In this document: in pieces, positions 1 through 12,340 of the stretch | Position numbering within the stretch: position 1 is the first letter of the stretch | Layout of the letters: each line of letters opens with the position of its first letter | Assembly (NCBI RefSeq): GCF_026151205.1 | Contig: NC_087073.1 | Span: forward strand, 7,151,001-7,215,000 | Direction of reading: 5' to 3' | Length of the DNA: 64,000 bases | Source: Bolinopsis microptera | Lineage: Eukaryota > Ctenophora > Tentaculata > Lobata > Bolinopsidae | Program-made: the position numbers and the translations under genes | Notes under the pieces: generated by a model | What the model saw: only the letters and a program-made list of their open reading frames with translations | Told to the model about the DNA's origin: nothing | Databases searched by the model: none

Positions 1-159
1 TGAGAGCCATTATGGATATAATATAATTTCCGGGTGCAGGTGGTTTTGGTGCTTCAGGTGGTGCAGTTTTAACATTGAACCCTCTCTTTATTTTTATTTT
101 TAAAGAGTTATAGTGGATCTAGTGATATTAATGTAATTTAATGTAATATTTTGGAATTA

Positions 160-317
160 GGGTCGTTCACATATTACGTAATCAGCTGAGGGGGGGGGGG
201 GGGCCGGGGGGTTCCGAATGATTATGGTTCCGAATGATTATGCTAATTTTGACACGATAGCTATGACCTGTAAAACTGTTCCTACAAATTATTACGTAAT
301 AATATGTGAACGACCCC
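160..317. mobile_element. MITE with GGGTCGTTCAC inverted ends
   Basis: A ~158-bp element has inverted ends GGGTCGTTCACATA at the left and its reverse complement at the right. TTA lies immediately outside both ends (157-159 and 318-320), with one extra C at the right end. A 3-bp TTA duplication is usual for PIF/Harbinger-type MITEs, so that class is possible. A G-tract (190-210) lies inside. It has no coding capacity. Confidence 0.6.
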
Positions 318-384
318 TTACATATAAGTTTGTGCCCCAAACTAGCATTGCTAATTATTGTTGATCAATGTAATGAAGTTATAG

Positions 385-668
385 TTGCTGTGTATACACT
401 AGAACAAGAGAGACACTTACTTTCCAGACATAAACCCCTAATAAATAAAATCAATTAGTACAGGAATATAACAAGATACAACACCCTTCCACGAAAGCTT
501 CTTCCAATTGTTCCAACCAGCTGTTGAGATATGTGGCATTACCGCACCAGGGCTCTTTTCTCGTCGCCATTTGCTGTGTATACACTAGAACAAGAGAGAC
601 ACTTACTTTCCAGACATAAACCCCTAATAAATAAAATCAATTAGTACAGGAATATAACAAGATACAAC
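385..668. repeat. 98-bp direct repeat, two copies
   Basis: The stretch at 385-482 recurs almost identically at 571-668, separated by 88 bp of unique sequence. Both copies start TTGCTGTGTATACACTAG and contain AATAAATAAA. This could be a local tandem duplication with a ~186-bp period or the two ends of a small decayed element; neither can be shown here. Confidence 0.7.
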
Positions 669-1032
669 AATAATCGTTAGTAGCATTTAGTTAGGCGTAA
701 GTAAGTACAAGCAGTAAGTAACACCAAGCAGTCGATAAGTTTTAAATTTAAATGCATGAGAATATAAACCAAAATGTGAAAGTAATTTAATATAGCGTTC
801 GACAAAAAAACGGGCTCAACAACAAAAACAGGCTCAATTCAAATCGTTTTGTTAGTGTAGCGGTGCTGGGGCTGGGGTGCTGTGATGCATGTGCATGTGG
901 CTGCTGGTGGGTGTTTCTTCCATCTGAAAGGTGATGTGGTTGTGACATATTATATACGAATGGTAAATGAAATTTTACATGAATCCATCTTTGAAATATT
1001 ATGTAAGATAATGTTATAATTACCAGCATACT

Positions 1033-1174
1033 TATTACTAAGTAAAGGCGCACACATAGCTTTAATATCTATTTTCGGTCTTTCCTCGGCCTCCTTCACT
1101 TTCTTGTCCTTCTTCTTATCATCCTTCACCTTCTTTTCCTCCTTCTTCTTCGCCTTGTTCACTTTCTTTCTCAA
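1033..1174 (-). CDS. Possible lysine-rich exon fragment, unknown protein
   Basis: The minus strand has an open stretch rich in Lys and Glu (repeats of the KKKEEKK/KKDKKVKE type) followed by a less biased part ending PLLSNK. A potential donor GTATGC lies close after that point. It could be an internal exon of a real protein with a charged linker, or chance coding in purine-rich DNA. No domain is recognised and no neighbouring exon was found. Confidence 0.2.
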
Positions 1175-1225
1175 ACAACTTTATCTATATTTTGTTATAC
1201 ATGTAGTAAAACATTAGCCTAGTTA

Positions 1226-1228
1226 CCC

Positions 1229-1270
<42 letters not shown>
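1226..1270. repeat. Poly-C tract
   Basis: An almost pure run of about 40 C residues. G/C homopolymer runs recur through this window (190-210, 44641-44657, 52615-52635, 52836-52852) and often sit at element ends. Confidence 0.9.
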
Positions 1271-1271
<1 letters not shown>

Positions 1272-1544
1272 TGGCCTTAACTTAAATGGTGATTAAGAAG
1301 CCATTTTCTCAACATTTAGAATACTTAACAACCTTTTCTTTGTCAGTGTTTAGTCATGTGTACTGTGTAGTAATATTAAACGATTCAAAAGTCAAATTGT
1401 TATAAAACTTTTCTATAAGTTCATCATTTTATACATATTATCCACTTACCAGTTGCCCAATCCTTTGTCTTGGTCTGGAAAGTGGTAAATATAATTAGCT
1501 TTACCTGATATCTGAACGATAGTGCAATCCAACACTATATCACT

Positions 1545-4516
1545 ATATGGGCAATTCCACGGTAAGGTTCCACTTGGTGAAAATGAAAAATGTTAAGATA
1601 GGCACCTAATTTTGGTTAAGGGGGGGGGGTTCACCCTGATTTTTTTGTGAAAATTAGTTTCGAGATAGCAGTTGACCAACAAACTAGGACCGGTGACCGA
1701 ACTTTTGAGGGGGTCCCGGACCCCAACCGCCAAACGGTGCCTGCGGGGCAGCCACGCCCATATTTGATCCAAATTAGGCCCAATTTAGCCAAATACCCTG
1801 AACATGCCCAAAACCCAGATTTTAGGTGCTCTACTTGTAGCTAGTGGTCCCCTGAACTCGTATATGAATTTTCATCAAGATTGGACAAAAAATGACTGAG
1901 TTATGAGCCAAAAACCATATGACCATATTTGGGCATACGCACCAAATTTGATCGATTTTGGCCCATAAATTGGTCAAATATCAATATTTTTGAATGAAAC
2001 CAACTTTATATGGAAGATAAGCCTATACTACAGATTCTCTATGATTATCAGCTCAATATCTACCTAACTGTGGATTCTGTGTTCAAATAGTTGCAAAAAA
2101 TGAACAAAATCGCCCATATCTCAGTTCGCGATATTTGCAAAACTGACTTCGCTCAAAACAATAGAACTCAATAGGGTTTCAATATTTTTTCATGAAATTT
2201 TCAGAATCAACGTAGAATCGCATTTCGACCTTAAGTTTTAATATGGAATTTTGAGTTAGGCCTTTAAAAAAATTTGGCGGCCAAATTCTGAAATTTGCCG
2301 GGCATTTTTCAGAATTTGGCCGCCAAATTTTTTTAAAGGCCTAACTCAAAATTCCATATTAAAACTTAAGGTCGAAATGCGATTCTACGTTGATTCTGAA
2401 AATTTCATGTAAAAATATTGAAACCCTATTGAGTTCTATTGTTTTGAACGAAATCAGTTTCGCAAATATCGCGAACTGAGATATGGGCGATTTTGTTCAT
2501 TTTTTGCAATTAATTGAACACAGAATCCACAGTTAGGTAGATATTGAGCTGATAATCATAGAGAATCTGTAGTATAGGCTTATCTTCCATATAAAGTTGG
2601 TTTCATTCAAAAATATTGATATTTGACCAATTTATGGGCCAAAATCGATCAAATTTGGTGCGTATGCCCAAATATGGTCATATGGTTTTTGGCTCATAAC
2701 TCAGTCATTTTTTGTCCAATCTTGATGAAAATTCATATACGAGTTCAGGGGACCACTAGCTACAAGTAGAGCACCTAAAATCTGGGTTTTGGGCATGTTC
2801 AGGGTATTTGGCTAAATTGGGCCTAATTTGGACCAAATATGGGCGTGGCTGCCCCGCGGGCACCGTTTGGCGGTTGGGGTCCGGGACCCCCTCAAAAGTT
2901 CGGTCACCGGTCCTAGTTTGTTGGTCAACTGCTATCTCGAAACCAAGTTTCACAAAAAATTCAGGGTGAACCCCCAGCCTTAAAATATGTTCATTAGACT
3001 CTTAACCTTACAGGTCAACAAAAGTTTTTTGTTTCATATTGCATTAACTTTTGATTTTTCTCATTCAAAGGAACGCTACTCGGAAATTTAAAAAATCATT
3101 CAAATTTTCAAAAGGCCATAGTTTGGGTATGCAGCAATATTTCTCTATGAAATTCCATACAATTAAGCATAGGCATAAGAATGAGAGCTATGCAAAGTTT
3201 CAAAACCGTTACTCAAATACTTTTTCTAAAAAATTTCCACAAAGATGGTGTCGCGTCCGTCACAAAATTAAGCAAAAAAGTTTTTTCAGAGCCACATAGT
3301 GCTATTTATATTAAAAAAACCACTGTAACCTATCTCTTCTGAAGGTAAGGGAGTATCGTAGAAATTATCAGACTTGTATCTTTTAAGAAAAAATTTTTGG
3401 AAGGGGGGTCCCAACTTGTCGCGTCCGTCACATTTTTTTGAAAATGCTCCAAAAAATCTTTTAACAGACTTTAAATGCATTTTTGTTAAAGCTGAGACCG
3501 TCCTTAACAAAACGATGTTGTCAAATCAAAAATTGGACAGAAAATGACTGAGTTATGTATAATTTTGTATATGCCCATATATGGGCGTACGGCTCACTTT
3601 TAGCCATTTTTATCCATATTTCCATTATTTTGACTAAAACCAAGACAATTTGAAGTCAAATAAGGTTTGACTATGTTGACTAGACTATCAAATAACATCA
3701 TATGCAATTCAATAATTAAATTTACTGAGTTTTGCCATTTTATTTGCCTTAACCTTTTTCAGGGGTAAAAGGCACAAAAAATGGACTTTACCCTATTTTC
3801 GCATATTTTTGAAGTAAAAATTGAATATCTTCCACATTTTAAACACTAAAGTAATGAAACTTTTGGGAGATGGTCTCAACAGTGTGATGTGTTGAACAGA
3901 GATGAATGTTTTACCAGAGTTATAAATTTGTTCAAGTAGAGAAATAATTGCTGCCCCTAGATTGATACCCTAGCGTATGCCCAAAATGGACGATTTTGGC
4001 TATTGCAGACCTCGTGGAAGTACTTGCGGCCTAAAAATTGGCATAAATATAGAATGAAGGTCACTGAACAAGATAAAAGTGTCAAATAGAAGATTTGGAG
4101 AAATTGAAAAAAACGTGAGTCCGTCACAGTCACGTCCGTCACAATTTGAAAATGGCGCCACGCAAACAAAAACTGAGCAATCTCCAAAAAAATGGTATCT
4201 CAGAAATCCCTAAACCTTTTTCTATCACTGCATGTCCAAATTAGAAATAATAGATAACGTTTTGAGATAGATTTGGGTACCTTCTGAGTAGACACCCAAA
4301 AAAAGTGTCATATTTAAGTCGCATCCGTCACAGGGGTGCTATCTCAGAAAGTAATAATGGTAGGGGTCTGAAATTTTCACACAACCTATAGAAAGGTTAA
4401 ATGTGGACTAATAAATAGTTTAAACTGATAAAGAAGCAACATCCTGAGCACAACATTCGTTTGAACTTTAAAAAATGGCATAATCGTGGTGTCCGTCACG
4501 GTGGAATTGCCCATAT
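1545..4516. mobile_element. 2.97-kb TIR element with repeated CGTCCGTCACA motif
   Basis: Perfect 16-bp inverted ends (ATATGGGCAATTCCAC at 1545-1560, reverse complement at 4501-4516) bound this element. If the terminus is GGGCAATTCCAC, ATAT flanks both ends. The right half contains at least six copies of (G/T)CCGTCAC(A/G), near 3252, 3421, 4121, 4135, 4323 and 4490. Such subterminal motifs commonly bind a transposase. No transposase ORF is present; short ORFs inside look like chance frames. Superfamily not assigned. Confidence 0.6.
1617..2983. repeat. Large near-perfect palindrome (~670-bp arms)
   Basis: The two arms are reverse complements around a centre at 2300, with a spacer of about 20 bp. 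The same 65-codon frame starts at 1647 on the plus strand and at 2953 on the minus strand, exactly symmetric (1647+2953=4600). I see only scattered mismatches, so the duplication is recent or maintained. A transcript would fold into a ~670-bp hairpin. The symmetric ORF follows from the palindrome and is not evidence for a protein. Confidence 0.9.
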
Positions 4517-4784
4517 GTTTCCCGCTTAAATGGGCACTTCGTACTTGAACTTTTCTTGAATATTTTCACTCCAGTCTTGAGTGATGATACATTTTTCTGA
4601 CTTTTTGAGTATTGGAAAAAATTCGTCGTGATGAAAATACAATTTTTTGGAGGAGATATTTGACTGTCATCTTCTCTAGACTATTTCCTGTCTCTGTTAT
4701 GTCTATTGTCTAGCAGTTCTCTTGCTTTGTTTTTTTTCTTGCGCTTCTTGCCTGTGTACGTTTCTTCTACAATCACGAATACAT

Positions 4785-5518
4785 AGATTCCGATTCTACA
4801 GAAGTAGGGGGTACGACAAACAATGCACGACGTATTTCTTTGAAAGTGTCAGTTTCCTGCGTGTTAGTCGTAAATAGACCAATCTCCCGAGCGAAAGTAT
4901 CTGTCCTGTCTACCGTAGGTGTAATAGAATTTCTGCCCTTTAGTAGGTCTGATGATTCTTTTGTCAGCGGGATAGGATTGGAACCTGCACTTGACAGTAA
5001 GCTAAAAGAAAGGGGGAAAATCTATAAATGAATACATAACAATTAGCAGGGTGAATATCAACGAGAGAAAAGGTGTGAGTCAACAAATAACAAATACTTA
5101 AACACAAATACTTGGTGTCTGGGATCTCAGTAATAAACCTTGTTTGCTTCTTTGTGGTATTTTTCAGCACAGACGTACATGTGTCAAGGCCACAGCAGCC
5201 ACATCGTTTTTTGCCCTTCTTACAACCCTTCCTTCATGTCGTCCCTGACATTCTAAACTGGTTACACAATAGAAGAGCAGAATTTCCCACCAACTTCCTT
5301 CCTGGTTATGCCTTTTTTGATGTCGGCGAAAAGCATAGCCATTTTCTCAAAATTTGTATACCCCTGTGCTGACAAGAGTAATATTTCTTCAGAATAGGAG
5401 GCTGGCAGGGACCCTGGTCTATTATGTTCCTCTTGAAATCAGCAGTGAGGACGACGTCTCTAAATAGCTCCTTGTCTGTTGGGTACTCCTTTATCGATAA
5501 CAGCTGCAAGGTCTCCAT
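4785..5518 (-). pseudogene. Decayed hAT/ZMYM1-like transposase remnant
   Basis: Reading on the minus strand, 5518-5306 encodes a stretch with the pattern YPTDKELF...RNIIDQGPCQP...RKWLCFSPTSKKA. This resembles the TTF-type zinc-finger N-terminus of ZMYM1-like hAT transposases. At 4992-4790 another frame ends in ALFVVPPTSVESESMYS, resembling the hAT C-terminal dimerisation motif (PPTSxxSERxFS). The central catalytic region is missing and stops interrupt both pieces. The family call is from motif memory only. Confidence 0.45.
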
Positions 5519-5910
5519 CGTAGCTTCTGAAATTCATCAAACATTAACTCCACGAATGTGTATGTGCTATGTCATGTGTGTACTGTGCGAGTGTTTTGTG
5601 ATGTGTGGGAACTATGAATTATGATATAGCCAAAAGGTCGTAGAGTGAATAGTGATGAATAATGATCATGATATTGTCTACTGATCTTAGAAACTTTAAA
5701 AGTACACAACGCACAGAGCACACACTTCTGACATTGGTCCCATCACACAATTGTCACGGCCTTTTCATATCAGCGGACTTTCCCAGTGTGTATTTGTACT
5801 GTATTAGGTAGTTATTGAATATATATCTTAATTCTAAACATCTGATAGCAGTCGAGATCGGTTTCTTAGACGAATCAAAATAAAATTAGATTGCAAAAAG
5901 AATCATGATT

Positions 5911-6198
5911 CTATACTATGTTTATATCTTCCTTAAGCACTCCTTCCGAAAAATAAAAATTGCCATCATCCAACGAAGTAAAAGTCGCGAAATCCTGTGT
6001 TTCTACAATCTTTACCTCCAGTCTGTGGAGCCTCCCATAAGCCTCTTCCCCCATAATAACTACAAGGAACTCCTTGTTGTGTTTCTCCAATCTTTTTATC
6101 ACTCTAGAAACTTTGTTTCTAGAGTAACGTTTACTGCCATGATAGGGAGTATCAGCTTCTAAACTGTACGCCGTACGGTCGTTCTCACAGTAAAGCAC
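5911..6198 (-). other. Open reading frame of unknown meaning
   Basis: A 95-codon minus frame, beginning at GTG rather than ATG, is basic in its first half (SRNKVSRVIKRLEKHNKE) and acidic towards its end. No domain is recognised, and no clear splice sites or neighbouring exons were found. It may be an exon or chance. Confidence 0.15.
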
Positions 6199-6422
6199 GT
6201 GGACTATATTATCAGCTAACCATTAGCCATTAGGATAGCAAACGACTTGAAAGTAAATTTTTGGTAATTCAGTGGTTGAGCCAAGACCATAATTCTGAAC
6301 AGACGGGCATGTTCTTCAATGTTCACTCTTGCAAAGTTATTTTATCGAGCCGATGTAAATAAAAGTATTAAATTGAATCAGTAAATGTTTATAACAATCT
6401 GATAAGTATCTTAAAACCGCTT

Positions 6423-6722
6423 TCAGTATGAATGAGCCTCCTCAGTCTCCTCACTTTCTAATAGCCGTTGACGGATATCAGAAGACTGTAAGCCGGCTAT
6501 GAAAGACTCTCGTATAGCTTCACTCTGGTGTTTAGCCTGATGTTTAGCCTGATGTTTAGCCTGATCAACATCGCTAAAATCACAGTCCATGGCCAGTTTT
6601 TGATAATACGTGTCTACCATTTGGGAGTCTTGCTTGCAGGAGTCAGGTGGTCCGTCAAGGCCAAGAATTTGGGTCAATCTCTGGAGCCTGTTGAAGTCCA
6701 ATCCCACGGAGTGGGCAGCCAA
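6423..6722 (-). pseudogene. Retrotransposon Gag-like fragment
   Basis: The 99-residue minus frame contains VDTYYQKL...CDFSDVDQ...EAIRESFIAGLQSSDIRQRLL. This matches the usual pattern near the end of gypsy-type Gag capsid regions: a short helix, then 'I+D+FI.G..S..I+.+LL'. An AKHQ tetrapeptide is repeated three times in the middle, from a 12-bp tandem repeat. No protease, reverse transcriptase or LTR was found, and a stop lies just upstream. An orphan fragment. Confidence 0.45.
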
Positions 6723-7509
6723 TTAGAGAGACTCATTGCGTTTGTAGCCCTTCCGAAATGATGACGGTCCCCTTTCAGTATCGTCTACATATCCAGTGAA
6801 CTTACATGTCTTACAACTCATTTTTAGGGATGAAAAGATTCCTGACCTTTCTTCAGGGATTTCTGTTACTGTAAAACTAGTAGGAAGGCTTCCTATATTT
6901 AACGCCTAAACGTACTATAATATCCAATACAATACTCTTTAATACTACCCTTTCTTCCCCGTCTTTCTCCTTTCTTTATATTTAGATCCTCTTTTCCATC
7001 TTATACGAAGAAGTACAAATAAAACACTTCGATTTATAGTAAGAAGTAGGAAAACAAAATTATCAAAAAGTGAAATACAAAAATAAATAAAGAATAAAAA
7101 CAAGTCATCTTCTTGCTTCATGCGCCTCGCGATTTGGTCGTTGTGGACAAGAGCGGAGAGCTCAAGCCCGCCATCTGTTGGTGGCCCAGTTGTTTTGGGA
7201 TATAGCGATAATTGATAACTAGATATTACTTGGAGAAAATATATAAATAACGACACAATCTATAATAATTGTAAGACCCAAAAGTCGGTTCAAAAAAGAA
7301 CCGACAGTTGGTATTATCTCACAGTGTTAGTCATCACATCTTACACAATTTATATAAAGGCTCCATCTAATCGAGACATGTGCATGATTAGAATCTGACT
7401 ACGCCTGGTTAGCATTAGTAAGCATACTTACGGCCGAAGCCGGCAACATGTAGTCAGAGTGGAAGAGTGGTGACGTAACATAATTTCACAAGTTTCGGTA
7501 AGTCCCCAC

Positions 7510-8635
7510 CTAAGATGAGAAGTATGTATGATACCGGGCGAAAAGTACGTACTTGTACTTTATTTTGAAAAGTACGTATGATACCTCAGTGTACGATTCA
7601 AAAATTTTTCAAACTTTCAGTCTCTTTGAATTGGGTGGTACATAGCTCAGTGGGGCAGCCTTCAGCGCATTTACCATAGACTTAAACCTTGCACAGTCGA
7701 TCTTAGCCAGGGGTAACCCAGCTTCAAAAAAGAAGCTTGCAATAGCTTCGTCACAAGCAGTTTGTTTTCCGGTGTCATGCATCTTCTTAATTGTGAGCTG
7801 CTTACTAAAATCGTTTCTTGCGAAATTTCTCCGGGCGGAAGCTGCATTTTTATTCAATGTGTCCTTCACGTCACTGATGCTTTTTATTTCATGTGCTATA
7901 CTAGCTGGTACTGCGCTACACGACAAAAGATGCAACCTAATCTTAGAAGCAGTCCCCTTGTAACTTGAGCTACAATATTTACACTTGAGAAGATGGTTTC
8001 CACTCTTGTCCATTCACTGCTTTCTACGTAATTCCATTCTACTCCACGAGCTTTCGGCATGATCCGGATCGCTAAGAATAAAACTAAAAGATTAGCAAAC
8101 AACATTGTGACGAAGTATATTTGAATGTTCGAGTCGACAAAACAACATTCTCAAAGCATGGACGTTCAGCTAAATAAATCTTGACCTGTACAATTTAAAC
8201 TGCCAAAACAGTAATCCGATCTTATGATTGTAAACACCAAGTGCTCGGTCTAATACAATTGCTAAGACATCGCAATTTCATATGCAATGTCAGTATCGTA
8301 TACATTATGATGAAATCGAATTAAATAATTTTGTCGCGACATGTACAACGTAAAAGACTAACATGAGCCTCGGAAATGAACTACTCAGGGATAGCTACGC
8401 GCCGTGCCACGTGTAACGCCGCGCTAAAACTCTCGCTAAAACTCTTCTTAGATGATCTAGAACTTATAAGACTCTGAAATCGCGCGAAATTTTAAAAACC
8501 GCTCGAAAGTTTGACACGTGCCGACACGTGCACTGCACTACATTATTATATCTGCGTACTTTTCCGCAGTATTTTAAAAGTACGTACTTGTACGATACTT
8601 TGAAAAGTACGTATGATACATACTTCTCATCTTAG
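7510..8635 (-). mobile_element. hAT element with 8-bp target-site duplication
   Basis: The element is bounded by inverted ends starting CTAAGATGAGAAGTATGTAT and by an exact 8-bp duplication GTCCCCAC (7502-7509 and 8636-8643). This is the signature of hAT insertion. AAAAGTACGTA..TTGTAC subterminal repeats occur near both ends. It is only 1126 bp long and carries just the N-terminal part of a transposase, so it is non-autonomous. Confidence 0.9.
7609..8063 (-). pseudogene. hAT transposase N-terminus with BED zinc finger
   Basis: The main frame (8013-7609) reads CKYCSSSYKGT...LHLL..C, a BED-type zinc finger, then DEAIASFFFEAGLPLAKID and SYVPPNSKRL, standard hAT N-terminal landmarks. The natural start (MPKARGVEWNYVE, ATG near 8059-8061) is in another frame, so a 1-nt indel separates them. 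The catalytic DDE/RNase-H region and C-terminal dimerisation domain are absent, lost by internal deletion. It is not an active transposase, but it could still bind DNA if expressed. Confidence 0.75.
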
Positions 8636-8643
8636 GTCCCCAC

Positions 8644-9990
8644 CAAATAGGTGACACTTTATCTCAAAGAGAGCTTATAGAGTTAGATTAATTTCAATCA
8701 CAATTTTTAGAGTCCGGTGCAACCGGCTTTACTTTAGATTAGTTATTTTTATTCCTTAATTCATCTGACTCAAGTTTGAAGAACTTTTGGTAGAGGCTAC
8801 TGCGGACTGCCACCGTACTTATATTACTTTTAGCAGTCTATAACTTAACAAATGATAGAGTCACATAATTAGGCCGGCAGAATGTCCGGTATTGGGTTTA
8901 AAAGAGTAATATATTGTAACTATTGAGAACTGGCCCGGGATAGGAAAGGAGATCCGTTAGGTGGAGACTGGAGAGGTTCCAGTGCGTACTGGATAGCGGA
9001 TATCCAGGACAGTCTGCATCGAGATTGACTGTAGGTCTAGTCAGAGGTCGAGAGAAAGTACTATGTCCGCCGTCGTGTCCAGTGAGAGGTTCCAGGTCCA
9101 GCAGCAGGAGAGAGCGAGAGCGGGAGAGAGTGAGTCCAACCTTTGAAGGAGTGAGAAAGAATGTCCAACCTTTGAACAGGGTTCTGGTAGGAGTTATATC
9201 AAAGAATCTTCCTGTGAATCGGAACGATTCAAAATAAGGGGGAAGTCCAAGTCCAACCTTTGAATGGGGTTCTGGTATGATTTATATAATCCATCGTTGA
9301 TGGGCTTTTAATGAGTTCGTTGTTATCTTTTGACGCGTGTTGGTGAGAGGTGCCACGTCAATGCGTTCCCAGTTTAATCTAGATTACTTTGTAACACCTC
9401 CGCTCCGTTCCTGTGAATCGAAGCGATTCAATCATCTTTGAATTTCCCCGTCAATATTCAAAGAGAGTGTGAGAGGAGTGTACGTAATCACAGCCTTGCA
9501 ACTTCGACTGGAACAGGAGAAAAATAGGTGGGCCGTGTATCTTACAATAATGATTAACTGTAAAAAGTCAATAGAATGATAAATCTCTATATTATCTCTG
9601 TTAGTCAATAGCTTAAAATGATAATACCCACAAGGCACAGCACACACTCACACTCACTGCTGAGACTAACAAAGAGAATTAATACACTACCAAATCACTT
9701 CAATTATAATATAATCTGTCACTTCTCTGCTACACTAACTGGTTCTTCTGATGAACTTGTTCTTCTGTAGTTCCTCCTCAAACAGAATACGATACAATTG
9801 TCCTTATACAAATGAATACGAGAAATTTCTCAACACCGAACCTTTCTCAACACTGAACTGATCTTAACACCGACAGTTCCTTGACACTGAACAGTTCTTG
9901 AGTTCTCCACACCGAACCGTTCCAGAGTTCCTAAACACTGAATATCAACACCGATAGCTCCAGAGCTAGAGTTCCTCTTCCTAGTGACAG
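8644..9990. other. Non-coding stretch with short degenerate repeats
   Basis: No convincing gene. GTCCAACCTTTGAA recurs three times between 9131 and 9270, twice followed by a GGGTTCTGGTA segment, and TTCCTGTGAATCG(G/A)A recurs near 9208 and 9409. From 9820 to 9960 there is a loose repeat built on AACACCGAA/ACACTGAAC at irregular ~30-bp spacing. Confidence 0.5.
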
Positions 9991-10082
9991 CTAACAGAAA
10001 TAACAGCTAACCGTATCGACAGCCAACAGCAGCTCCTAAGGACAGGTCATTGTTCCTATAAATGAAAGTAATTTTTAGTAAC

Positions 10083-10393
10083 CTTAAGGATGTAATATAA
10101 TCTAATATATCATCATTACCAGTTTCTGCCTTCTCCAGCAAACCGTAAAAATGGTTCATTAAATAATCTATTTTGGCGACATCTACCGTATAATACGAAT
10201 TTATAAAGTTAACGTGTTTACAATCGTTCTCCAGTTTTTGTTTCAATACAATTTTATGTCTGGAAATTTTAGTGTTTGATTTAATCCCTAAATCAATTCC
10301 CAGTGACTGGTTGTGCGTGATTTCGTGTGTAATGTGCTCATCCTTAACATGCTCGAACAGATTGAGACAAAGTTTAGGTGACAGGGTAGGAAG
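10083..10393 (-). CDS. Putative internal exon, unknown protein
   Basis: An open minus-strand frame of 103 codons runs from a possible acceptor (TTAG before CTTCC) to a donor AG|GTTACT. It contains FEHVKDEHITHEI, SLGIDLG and INSYYTVDVAKIDYL and looks protein-like in composition. I recognise no family. No partner exon could be phased to it, so a transposon origin is also possible. Confidence 0.3.
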
Positions 10394-11479
10394 CTAATGT
10401 CCAAATGTTAGGTCTGATTGAGTACTAACGTACATCGACGGGTGTCATAGGGGTTGCCAGGCATTGTTCTGTAGAGGTAGTGGTATGAACCCTTCTCTGA
10501 ATAACTTGTAACAAAAGAATACACAATTATAATAAATACAAATAGAAGAATAAAATAGAGCAATACAAGTGAATACGTGAAAGTGATACTTGGCACTCAC
10601 CTATAACTCAATCAATAACTCCAATCTATGAAAGGATGAGTGAATGATCTGTGTGACTCAACTAAAACTCACACTCTACTAAATAACAAACTGGATACTA
10701 TCTAAATATCCCAACACTATACTATATTAAATGTCAATAAAGTCTTTTAAGATTAAACTACTAAATTCTATTCTTGTACAATAAACTACAAGATCTCTTA
10801 CAGAAACTCCTGTTTCGTTAAACTCCTGTTTCGTGTAGGCGTGTCGATATTGGTGAATACTGATGATAAACTGGAACTAAAACTGGAACTAAAAAACACA
10901 CTCATGCCGGTCGACGTATCTACTGTCGACCAGAATCTGTGGGAACTAAATACACTGAAACACTCCTCTCTCTTCTGCAGACCGCTAGAGTCTGGAGTCG
11001 AACCGATCTTCGGAGTCCTTCTACCCCAACACTGTATATTATACATCACCGGAAACTAAAACCTTTGCTAAAGGGAAATACAGGGTTAGATAGGTTAAGT
11101 ACGGTAACAAACTAAAAGGTATTGAACTTATATACAATTAATATTCTAACCGGCACCCACTACCTGGCGGCCCGGAGTCCGAAGAGATGATGTCCATATT
11201 AGGAGTTAGTCGGATTTCCATTTGTTGTAAAGTTGAGTGTAGCTTACAATCTATCAGCAGCTTATCAAAACTAGACTAGCGAGTTAAAAGCATGCGTAAC
11301 ACATAAAACTATTTTTACTATGGACCCTGGTCATTAGGAAAGTTCGCAAGAGATGGACCACGTTTTTCCCAATTTAACTTTAGAAGATTCTCACAGCAAG
11401 AACTTTTAAGATAGGCATATGATATTTCACATGTCTATAGTTCAACTAATTAGGTTTCGATTAATAAAAGTTTTGAAGG

Positions 11480-12310
11480 ATTTAGTCGAGGGCAAATTGA
11501 GGCTAACGAGTCATTTTACATTTTGTATTCTAATGACAGCTTCCAAGTATGTAATAAAAGTTTAAACGTGTTCAATCGATTCATCAGATCGAACTCTTTC
11601 AGAATCCGAAGAGAAGAGGGATTTTTTTTCGCTAATCGAGGGGAAAATGAGGCTAACAAGTTATTACTAAGTTATGAATTATATTTGAATTATAACGTCT
11701 ATCAATGTATCCTCTGACCTACAATTCATGAGATGGATGCTCTAGGTTGAAGGCAGGCCCAGCCGACCCCTTTTTTCTTTCTAATGGAGGGGAAATGAGG
11801 CTAACAAGTCATTACTAAGTTATGAATTATATTTTAATAATAACGTCTATCAAAGTATCCTCTGACCTAAAATACATGAGATGGACGCTCTATGTCGAAG
11901 GCTGGCCCAGCCGACCCCTTTTTTCCTTCTAATGGAGGGGGAAATGAGGCTAACAAGTCATTATTATGAATTATATTTGAATAATAACGTCTATCAAAGT
12001 ATCCTCTGACCTAAAATACATGAGATGGACGCTCTAGGTCGAAGGCTGGCCGAGCCGACCCCTTTTTTCCTTCTAATGGAGGGGGAAATGAGGCTAACAA
12101 GTCATTACTAAATTATGAATTATATTTGAATAATAACGTCTATCAAAGTATCCTCTGACCTAAAATTCATGAGATGGACGCTCTAGGTCGAAGGCTGGTC
12201 CAGCCGACCCCTTTTTTCCTTCTAATGGAGGGGGAAATGAGGCTAACAAGTTATGAATTATATTTGAATAATAACGTCTATCAAAGTATCCTCTGACCTA
12301 AAATTAGAAT
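11480..12310. repeat. ~149-bp tandem repeat, about six copies
   Basis: The landmark GAGGCTAAC(A/G)AG recurs near 11500, 11649, 11797, 11946, 12090 and 12239, giving a period of 144-149 bp. Units also share AACGTCTATCAA(A/T)GTATCC, a CCGACCCCTTTTTTC run and GAGATGGA. The first unit is the most diverged and the last has a short deletion. A minisatellite or small satellite. Confidence 0.85.
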
Positions 12311-12340
12311 TATAAACAAGGATTAAAACTTATATAATCA

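Noticed and set aside
1647-1844. 65-codon frame (FEIAVDQQTRTGDRTFEG) present on both strands as a possible small gene
   Set aside because: Its mirror copy at 2953-2756 is a direct result of the palindrome; no start context, splice sites or domain support it.
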